From Nocardioides sp. 503 (GTDB lineage: Bacteria > Actinomycetota > Actinomycetes > Propionibacteriales > Nocardioidaceae): a stretch of DNA of 64,000 bases. Where the stretch lies: assembly GCF_004522095.1 (NCBI RefSeq), contig NZ_SPUI01000003.1:682001-746000 (forward strand). The letters are read 5' to 3'. The first letter of the stretch is position 1; the number at the start of each line of letters is the position of its first letter. Shown here piece after piece: positions 57,263-64,000 of this stretch. Position numbers and translations under genes: made by a program. The notes beneath the pieces are model-generated. The model was not told the origin of the DNA. It saw only the letters and a list, made by a program, of their open reading frames with translations, and did no database searches.

Positions 57263-57760
57263 TCAGTTCGTGCTCGGGAAGATGCCCTGCAAGGCGATGC
57301 AGAAGCTGATGGTGAGGAAGGGCTGCATGTTCTGGTGCGCCTGGCCCCCTCCACTGACGGAGACGCTCGTCGGCCCCAGGGACGTCGTCCCGGTCGGTGA
57401 GCCGTAGAGACCGCTCACCGGGGCCAGCGCGGCTCCCGCGGGAGAGGAGGTGTTGCCGTTGAGCGTCGAGGCCAGGTCCGGGTGCGTGTGCCTCGGCATC
57501 TCGGGAACGCTCAAGGTGTGGGCCTGCTCGCCGCCGCGCTCACCGAGCGTGTGCCACGAGCCGACGTGCATCGGCACCCGCCCTTGCAGGTCGGGCAGTG
57601 CGAAGTTGGTCTGCCCGTTGCCCCCGTACGTCGTGCCCAGCAGCGCGAACAGGGCCTGGTTCTGGTTGATGGGCAGGAGCTGTCCGTTGCACAGCGCCCA
57701 GCCCTTGGGCGCGTACTGGAAGCTCATCAGCCGGATCTCGGACAGGAAGGGCTCAGCCAC
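57263..57760 (-). CDS. Tail-collar domain protein (MdpB-like), first in tandem
   Basis: 165 residues: LSEIRLMSFQYAPKGWALCN, GQLLPINQNQALFALLGTTYGG, LPDLQGRVPMHVGSW, ending NMQPFLTISFCIALQGIFPS. First of three in transcription order, 18 nt after the giant surface protein gene. A partner or structural tip for the large surface protein is possible, but no signal peptide is seen on any of the three. Confidence 0.83.
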   Translation of the reverse strand: MAEPFLSEIRLMSFQYAPKGWALCNGQLLPINQNQALFALLGTTYGGNGQTNFALPDLQGRVPMHVGSWHTLGERGGEQAHTLSVPEMPRHTHPDLASTLNGNTSSPAGAALAPVSGLYGSPTGTTSLGPTSVSVSGGGQAHQNMQPFLTISFCIALQGIFPSTN

Positions 57761-57778
57761 GGGGGCCTCCGATCGTGG

Positions 57779-60700
57779 TCATGGGGATGGCAGCGTCGGG
57801 AGGGCGCAGGCACCGGCCTGCGCGTCGGGCGTCCCGTCGTAGCTCTGGACGGTGGGCTCCCCCGCGTTGCGGCCCTGAACGTACGTCGCGAGGTCGGCCG
57901 CCTCGCCGTCGAAGCCCGGCAGGAGCAGCTGGGTGTCGAAGCGCTGCGAGAGGGCGAGGTCCGGCGCGACGTCGCCGACCGGCCCGGTGCCCGCGCCGAC
58001 GAAGGAGTTCTCGAGCGCCCCGGGACCCCCGATGTCGGCGCACACGACGGCGTCGTCGGTGCCGAGCGAGCCCGCACCGACGAAGATCCCCTCCCAGAAC
58101 TCGCTGCGAGAGGGCGCGCTGACCACGTTGCCGGTGAGCGTGACGGCGACGTCGGCCGTGCCGCCGCTGCCGTCCAGGGCCTGCACGAGGATGCCCTCCT
58201 GCGCGAAGGCGCGGATCGTGTTGCGGCGGGCCGCGAACCGCGAGTCCCCGTCGCCCGCCGCCCGCAGCACCAGCCCGGCGCCCTGCGCCGAGCCGGAGGA
58301 CGGCGTCAGGTCGCCGATGCGGTTGTCCGTCACGGTGGCGTCGAGTCGGGCCGACTCCGTGGAGCCGGCGAGCGGGCTGACGACGACGGCGCTGCCCAGG
58401 GTCCCGGAGATGTCGTTGTCGCTGATGAGCGCCCGCGTCTGCGCCCCGGCGGTGGGCGTGAGGACGATGCCCGGCTGGCCGGACAGGGCGCTGGCGTTGC
58501 CCCCGGTCACGGTGTTGCCGGAGAAGACCAGGTTCATCGTCGGGCTGCCGCTGGTGTTGCCCAGCAGGAAGCCGGCGTCCCGGTTGGCGGCGAAGGTGCT
58601 GGAGGTGACGGTGACGTCGACCCTCGCCCCACCGTCGGGCCGCACCTCCAGGCCGTGCGCGCCGCGCGATGGCGAGGTGCTCGAGAAGGTGGACCCGGAG
58701 ACCGTCAGGACGGTCGTGCCCGCGACGCCGTTGGCGACCCGCGCGTTGCTCTCGGCGGAACCGGTCACCACCGTGTCGGTGACGGCCACGGCGCCGGTGA
58801 CGTCGACGTAGTCCAGGCCCCGGTCGGAGACGGCATCACCGTTGCCGGACACGAGCACGCGCACGAGCGACAGCCCGGCCACGCCCGTCGCGCGGATCCC
58901 GTCGTCGGCGCCGGAGACCACCCGCGTGCGGCCGAGGCTCACCCCGCCGGGCACGTCGCTGAGCCACACGCCGGGTCCCGTGGACCCCTGGATCGTGCCG
59001 CCCGTGCAGGTGGGGGCGGCGACCGTGCACGCGCCGCCGTCACCGGCGACGACGAGGCCCCCGCCCGCGTTGGTGGTGGAGCCGAGCACGATGCCGCTCG
59101 AGGCACCGTCGGAGGAGACGCTGCGGAAGGTGAGGTCGTCGTCGTGGATCGTCACGCCGGTGACCCGGAGCGCCGTGCCGGACCCGGTGCGCACGGTGTT
59201 GGCGCTCCCGGTGACGGCCAGCGCACCGCCGCCGGTGGCGGTGAGGGCGTCGGCGGTGCCGGTCGAGAGGCTGAGGCCGCCGTCGAACCGCACCGTCGCG
59301 CCCGCGTTGTCGGTCAGCGCGATCCCCTGGCCCGAGCCCTGGCCGCCGTCCGCGAGGGGGCCGTTGAAGTCCTTGACGCCGCCCGAGGTGTGACGCACGC
59401 GGACGAGCCGGCCGGTCTGGTCGGTGACCCTGCCGTCGAAGGTGACCTGCCCCGAGCCACCGTCGAGGTCCACGTCGACGTCGGCGGCGTCGCTGATGAC
59501 GCTCTGCGGGCCCGCGGTGAAGCTGCCGGCGCCCAGCCCGGTCAGGCTGATCCCATCGGAGGCGCTGCCGGTGGAGTCCACGTCGTCGAGGTCCAGGCTG
59601 ACCACCGTCGTGCCGGAGACGTCGACGGCCGGGCCGCCGGTGGCGGAGACGTCGTCGACGCCGGGCGCCGCGACGGTGACCGAGCCGGCGTCGGTCAGGC
59701 TCAGCGCCGCCGTCGTCCCGGACGTCGTCGTGAGGTCGAGGTCGGTGCCCACGCCGTCGCCGAGCACGATGCTGCCGGTCGTCGAGCTCAGCCGCACCCC
59801 GCCGGTCCCCGCGCCTGCTGCCACGAGCTCGTCGACGTGGCTGGTGCCGAGCGAGGTGCCGGACGCGTCGAGCGCGGGAGCACCCGTGGAGGACAGGGTC
59901 ACGACGCTGGTGTCACCGGCGAGGTCGACGGTGCCGGCGCCGACGAGCCGCACGCCCGTGGCTGCGGTGTCCACGACCAGGTCGGCCACGGTCCAGGAGC
60001 CGCTGGTCCCGTCGAGCTCGAGGCCGGGCTGGCTGCCGAGCACCCCGGCGTCGACGATGCGGACGTCGTCGATCGTCCCGCCGGCGTCACCGCCGCCCCC
60101 CGCGATGCCGCCGCCGCCGCGCGGGTCCACCTCGAGCCCGGTCACGGTGTTGCCCGACGCGAGCGAGACCACGTCCGCGTCGTAGTCGGTGAGCGTGGGG
60201 CGCGCGCCCGGGAGACCCGACCACAGCAGGTCGTTGCCCACGACGAGGTCGCCGGCCTGGCCCACGAGGCGCTGACCGTCCTTGAGGTCGAACCCGGCGC
60301 CGTAGCCGTTGGACGTGCCGTCGCCGGCGAAGACGAACACGGTCTGGCCCGCCGACGAGGCGGCCTCGGCCTGGGCCAGGTTGACGAACGGCTGCGACGA
60401 CGTGCCGCCGCCGTCGCCGGCCCTGTTGGAGACGTACCAGACGCAGCCGGTGACCGAGATGGTCACGCGCCCGGTGTCCGTGCCGGCCGTCGGCGAGGAG
60501 GCGTCGCTGACCGTGTAGTCGAAGAAGTCGGTGTGGTCCTGGCAGCTCGCCCCGGGCGCCGGCACGAACGTGAAGTCGCCGTCGCTCTCGAGCACGACGG
60601 TGCCGCCGTCGTCGCTCTCCAGGGTGCCGGCGACCACCGCGAGGGGGCCGGGGCCGTCCTGGTCGGCGTCGCCGGCCAGGATCGCGCCGCTGATCGACTT

Positions 60701-63700
60701 CTGGGGGCCGGCGAGTGCCGGCGCCGCGTCGAGCGGGTCGTTGACCACCAGCGCGGTGTTGCCGACCGCGGACAGGGCGCCGGTGAAGGTCTCGTCGTCG
60801 GCCACGGGGGCGTCGTTGACGCAGGTCACCGTCATCGAGACCGTCGCGGTGGCGGCGCCGACGCCGACGCCGACAAGGGTGTAGTCGAAGGAGTCCTCGC
60901 CGCAGTGGTCGGCGTCCGGGACGTAGGTCAGGCCGGTGCCGCCACCGGTCACGACGACGGCGCCGTGGGCGGGGTCGGTCGCGGACGCGATCGCCAGCGG
61001 GTCGTCGGGATCGCGGTCGTTGGCCAGGACGTCGACCACGCTCACCCCGGCGTCCTCGAGCAGCGTGTCGGCGTCGTCGACCGCGACCGGGGCGTCATCG
61101 ACCGCGAGCACCTCGACCTCGATCGAGTCCGACGGGGCGAAGCCGTCCGCGGTCAGGGTGAACGTCACGGTACGCGTCGCGGTCGCGGGGTCGTCGCTGG
61201 CGTTCGCGTAGGTCACCGCGGCCAGCGCGGCGGCGTACTCCGCGGCGTCGCCCGGGCCGGCCAGCGCGACGGCACCGGCGGGTCCCGTCGTCCGGACGAT
61301 GCCGTCCTCGAGGTCGTTGTCGACCCAGCCCAGGACGTCCTGCTCCGCGGCGAGGCCGTCGGTGATCTCCGCCTGGGCGCCGATCAGCGCCAGACCGTCG
61401 GGGTTCACGACGGCCAGGTCGCCGTCCACGACCACCGGCTGGCCGTTCTCGACATAGGTGGTGGGACCGTCGGAGGCGTGGATCGAGACCGGGTCCGCCA
61501 CGCAGTCGACCGCGACGCTCACCGTCGCGGTCGAGCCGCCGACGAGGGTGTAGGTGAAGGTGTCGGGCCCTTCGGCGGACCCCGAGCTGCAGTAGCCGTC
61601 GTCCGGCTCGTAGGTCAGCCCCTCACCGCCGTCGACGACCAGCACCTCGCCGTGGCTCGCCTGCGTCACCGACGCGATGGCCCGGGGACCGCCGTCGACG
61701 TCGGTGTCGTTGCTGAGCACGTAGAGGGGGACCGGTCCCGCGTCCTCGCCCAGCGCGGCCGCGTCGTCGACCGCCACCGGCGCGTCGTCCACGCAGCTCA
61801 CGGCCACGCGCACGATCGCCGTCGAGCCACCGTCGAGGGTGTAGGTGAACGAGTCCGACGGGAGGCCGAGCGGGGTGTTGCAGTAGTCGGGGGCCGGGGC
61901 GTAGGTCAGGCCGCTGCCGCCGCCGGTGACCAGCGCGGTCCCGTGGTCTGGCTGCGTCACCGACGCGATGACCCGGGGGCCGCCGTCCGTGTCCGTGTCG
62001 TTGGTGAGCACGTCGATGGCGCCGGGTGCGGCGTCCTCGTCGAGGCTCGCGTCGTCGTCGACCGCCACCGGCGCGTCGTCGACGCACGTCACGGTGACCG
62101 TCACGGTCGCGGTCGAGCCGCCGACGAGGGTGTAGGTGAGGGCGTCGGTCCCGCAGAAGTGCACGTCCGGCGTGTACGTCAGCCAGCCACCGCCCCCCAT
62201 GACCGCGACGGTGCCGTGCTCACCCTGCGTCACCGAGCCCACCGAGACTGACTCGTCGTCGACGTCGGTGTCGTTGGCCAGGACGTCGACCGACGTCGCC
62301 GGGTCGTTCTCCGTCAACGTCACGGCGTCGTCCACCGCCACCGGGGCGTCGTCGACGCAGGTCACCGTCACGCTGACGGTCGCGGTCGCGCCCCGGTTGA
62401 GCGTGTAGGTGAAGTCGTCGGTCCCGCAGTGGTCCTTCCCCGACGCGTACGTCAGGCCACTGCCGTCCCCCGTGACCACCACGGTGCCGTGGCCGGGCTG
62501 GCTCACCGAGGCGACCCGCAGCGGGCCGCCGTCGGCGTCGACGTCGTTGGCCAGGACGTCGACCGGCGTCGCCGGGTCGTCCTCGGTCATCGTGACCGCG
62601 TCGTCGACGGCGACCGGCGCCTCGTCGCAGCCGACCGTCACGGACACGGTGGCGGTCGAGCCGCCGTTGAGCTCGTAGGTGAACACCGCGGGCCCGCACG
62701 TGGCATCGGGCGGCGTGAAGCGCACCGCCGTGCCTGCGGCGATCACCTCCACGGCGCCGCGCTCCGGCTGGGTGGTCGAGACCACGGCGAGCCGGCCGCC
62801 GTCCTTGTCGGTGTCGTTGGCCAGCACGTCCACGGTGACGGCCGCGGCGCCCTGGAGGACGCCGGCGGTGTCGTCGACCGCGACGGGTGCGTCGTCCACG
62901 CAGGTCACGGTGACCTCCACGGTGGCCGTCGAGCCGCCGGGGGTCAGCGTGTAGCTGAAGGTGTCCGGCTCGGTGTCGTCGCAGTAGTCGCCGTCGGGGG
63001 CGTAGGTCAGACCGCCGCCGTCGCCGGCGACGACGACGGTGCCGTGCTCGGGCTGGGTGGCGGAGCCGATCGTGAGCGGGTCGTCGTCGGCATCGTCGTC
63101 GTTGGCCAGCACCACGATCGCGGTCGCCGGGGCGTCCTCGTCCAGCTCGGCGACGTCGTCGCGGGCGGTGGGCGGGTCCTCGACGCAGGTGACGTCGACG
63201 CGCACGCGCCCGACGTCGCTGCCGCCGCGGCCGTCGGAGACGGTGTAGTCGAAGCCGGCGGCGGCCGGCTCGCACGACTGCGCGGTCGGCGTGAACGCGA
63301 TCGAGCCCCCGACCAGCGCGACCGCACCGCCCACGGCGTTCCCGACCGAGAGCAGGGTGAGGGGGTCGCCGTCGGCGTCGGTGTCGTTGGCGAGGGGGCT
63401 GCCGGGACCGGAGACCGGCAGCGTCAGCGTCTCGTCCTCGTCGGCGCCGACGGTGTCGTCGACGGCGACCGGGGCTGCGTTCTCGACCACGTCACGCACC
63501 GTGACGGTGAGGACCCTGTCCAGCCGCAGGCCCGTGGAGTCCGTGGTCCGGACCCGGACCGAGAGCCGGGCGTCGCTCTCGAAGTCGGGGACGGAGCGGG
63601 TGCGCAGCGTCCGGCCCACCACGCTGAAGGCGGCGTTGTCGGTGCCGCCGGCTCCGCTCACCAGCTGGTAGCGGTGGGTGTCGCCGCGGTCGGCGTCCGT

Positions 63701-64000
63701 CGTGCTCAGGCTCCCCACGACCGTGCCCGGGGGCGAGCCCTCGGCGACCGTCGCCGGGCTCAGGGCCAGGCCGGTGGGGGGGCGCAGCTGGTTGGCCCGC
63801 TCGCAGTCCGCGCGGACACGGTCGCGGGGGTTGCCCGTCGCCTGGTCGGCGCCCGCGCCGCAGCTGACGGTGTCGCGAGTCGCGCTGCCGTCCCGCGCTG
63901 CGACGGTGTCGGCGCCGGGACCGCCGGCGATGGTGTCGTCGCCCGGCCCTCCGGTCAGGGTGTCGTTGCCGGGGCCACCGTCCAGCCGGTCGTCGCCCGG
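57779..64000 (-). CDS. Giant secreted protein with RTX, cadherin/Ig-like and beta-helix domains (N-terminus beyond the right edge)
   Basis: 2073 residues visible; the start is outside the window. Order from the N-side: RTX-like calcium repeats (DRLDGGPGNDTLTGGPGDDT), a cadherin-like domain, then about nine Ig-like repeats of ~85-95 residues. Each repeat has an APVAVDD start, an ED pair, VLANDTDxD and a YTL-x-GGSTATV end, and most carry two cysteines (e.g. YC and TCVDD), so disulfides are likely. A distinct PVSIHASDGPTTYVENGQ domain interrupts them before repeat 8. The last ~870 residues form a right-handed parallel beta-helix with many NTVTG/ISGN-type turns. Calcium-binding surface or adhesion protein; ligand unknown. 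Confidence 0.85.
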   Translation of the reverse strand, partial: PGDDRLDGGPGNDTLTGGPGDDTIAGGPGADTVAARDGSATRDTVSCGAGADQATGNPRDRVRADCERANQLRPPTGLALSPATVAEGSPPGTVVGSLSTTDADRGDTHRYQLVSGAGGTDNAAFSVVGRTLRTRSVPDFESDARLSVRVRTTDSTGLRLDRVLTVTVRDVVENAAPVAVDDTVGADEDETLTLPVSGPGSPLANDTDADGDPLTLLSVGNAVGGAVALVGGSIAFTPTAQSCEPAAAGFDYTVSDGRGGSDVGRVRVDVTCVEDPPTARDDVAELDEDAPATAIVVLANDDDADDDPLTIGSATQPEHGTVVVAGDGGGLTYAPDGDYCDDTEPDTFSYTLTPGGSTATVEVTVTCVDDAPVAVDDTAGVLQGAAAVTVDVLANDTDKDGGRLAVVSTTQPERGAVEVIAAGTAVRFTPPDATCGPAVFTYELNGGSTATVSVTVGCDEAPVAVDDAVTMTEDDPATPVDVLANDVDADGGPLRVASVSQPGHGTVVVTGDGSGLTYASGKDHCGTDDFTYTLNRGATATVSVTVTCVDDAPVAVDDAVTLTENDPATSVDVLANDTDVDDESVSVGSVTQGEHGTVAVMGGGGWLTYTPDVHFCGTDALTYTLVGGSTATVTVTVTCVDDAPVAVDDDASLDEDAAPGAIDVLTNDTDTDGGPRVIASVTQPDHGTALVTGGGSGLTYAPAPDYCNTPLGLPSDSFTYTLDGGSTAIVRVAVSCVDDAPVAVDDAAALGEDAGPVPLYVLSNDTDVDGGPRAIASVTQASHGEVLVVDGGEGLTYEPDDGYCSSGSAEGPDTFTYTLVGGSTATVSVAVDCVADPVSIHASDGPTTYVENGQPVVVDGDLAVVNPDGLALIGAQAEITDGLAAEQDVLGWVDNDLEDGIVRTTGPAGAVALAGPGDAAEYAAALAAVTYANASDDPATATRTVTFTLTADGFAPSDSIEVEVLAVDDAPVAVDDADTLLEDAGVSVVDVLANDRDPDDPLAIASATDPAHGAVVVTGGGTGLTYVPDADHCGEDSFDYTLVGVGVGAATATVSMTVTCVNDAPVADDETFTGALSAVGNTALVVNDPLDAAPALAGPQKSISGAILAGDADQDGPGPLAVVAGTLESDDGGTVVLESDGDFTFVPAPGASCQDHTDFFDYTVSDASSPTAGTDTGRVTISVTGCVWYVSNRAGDGGGTSSQPFVNLAQAEAASSAGQTVFVFAGDGTSNGYGAGFDLKDGQRLVGQAGDLVVGNDLLWSGLPGARPTLTDYDADVVSLASGNTVTGLEVDPRGGGGIAGGGGDAGGTIDDVRIVDAGVLGSQPGLELDGTSGSWTVADLVVDTAATGVRLVGAGTVDLAGDTSVVTLSSTGAPALDASGTSLGTSHVDELVAAGAGTGGVRLSSTTGSIVLGDGVGTDLDLTTTSGTTAALSLTDAGSVTVAAPGVDDVSATGGPAVDVSGTTVVSLDLDDVDSTGSASDGISLTGLGAGSFTAGPQSVISDAADVDVDLDGGSGQVTFDGRVTDQTGRLVRVRHTSGGVKDFNGPLADGGQGSGQGIALTDNAGATVRFDGGLSLSTGTADALTATGGGALAVTGSANTVRTGSGTALRVTGVTIHDDDLTFRSVSSDGASSGIVLGSTTNAGGGLVVAGDGGACTVAAPTCTGGTIQGSTGPGVWLSDVPGGVSLGRTRVVSGADDGIRATGVAGLSLVRVLVSGNGDAVSDRGLDYVDVTGAVAVTDTVVTGSAESNARVANGVAGTTVLTVSGSTFSSTSPSRGAHGLEVRPDGGARVDVTVTSSTFAANRDAGFLLGNTSGSPTMNLVFSGNTVTGGNASALSGQPGIVLTPTAGAQTRALISDNDISGTLGSAVVVSPLAGSTESARLDATVTDNRIGDLTPSSGSAQGAGLVLRAAGDGDSRFAARRNTIRAFAQEGILVQALDGSGGTADVAVTLTGNVVSAPSRSEFWEGIFVGAGSLGTDDAVVCADIGGPGALENSFVGAGTGPVGDVAPDLALSQRFDTQLLLPGFDGEAADLATYVQGRNAGEPTVQSYDGTPDAQAGACALPTLPSP

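Noticed and set aside
56216..57760. Phage tail-like proteins as sign of a prophage
   Set aside because: Only the collar domain is present, in MdpB-like proteins. No integrase, capsid, terminase, portal, lysis genes or attachment repeats were found, and neighbours are chromosomal.

Overview
The window is high-GC actinobacterial chromosome, most like the Nocardioides group. The supporting evidence is pervasive GTG starts with 4-nt ATGA/GTGA gene overlaps, a menaquinone pathway, System II cytochrome c maturation, KstR/KstR2-type steroid operators, DUF3073 and DUF4229 proteins, and valine-type amino acid dehydrogenase. No prophage, integrase, IS element or CRISPR array was seen. Taxonomy is inferred from gene content only.

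Layout. 1-7.7 kb: a truncated CPA1 Na+/H+ antiporter, a lipoprotein, menaquinone genes menE-menC-menD (minus) divergent from menA, and three copies of an ~85-90-nt palindromic repeat, one of which abuts a decayed hydrolase gene. 7.7-13.7 kb: one minus-strand run hemL - histidine phosphatase - TlpA/ResA - ccdA - resB - ccsB (heme precursor supply and cytochrome c assembly). 13.9-20.1 kb: secreted lytic transglycosylase, GNAT, a thioesterase behind a KstR-like operator, NDH-2, an ATP-binding anti-sigma-like protein behind a sigma-B-like promoter, and a fluC pair. 20.2-22.7 kb: tRNA-Glu, tRNA-Asp and tRNA-Phe flanking a ClpX-type zinc-finger protein and a cytochrome P450 preceded by an unlisted 27-codon ORF ending in GYYWG. 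This last pair is a candidate P450-modified ribosomal peptide locus and the most novel item here. 22.8-25.6 kb: a Zur-box-controlled permease/DUF1980 pair, zur and an HU gene.

25.6-37.8 kb is a HIP (steroid C/D-ring propionate) degradation cluster: fadA6-ipdF-fadE30 diverge from fadE31-fadE32-fadE33 across a KstR2-type operator, and kstR2 diverges from fadD3 across a second one. Between fadE33 and kstR2 lie four genes not usual for the pathway (MDR oxidoreductase, TetR, SDR, LysR). Ring-opening genes ipdAB/ipdC/echA20 are absent from the window.

37.8-53.5 kb: small membrane/hypothetical genes, a 94-nt inverted repeat, a kinase-aminotransferase fusion coupled to a beta-propeller protein, a seven-domain hybrid histidine kinase, valine dehydrogenase, DUF3073, purM-purF, a GAF histidine kinase and an FAD protein. 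53.6-64 kb: an M20 dipeptidase, then an accessory surface cassette: two DUF6916 proteins, a GNAT, three tandem tail-collar (MdpB-like) proteins and a giant secreted RTX/Ig-like/beta-helix protein running off the right edge.
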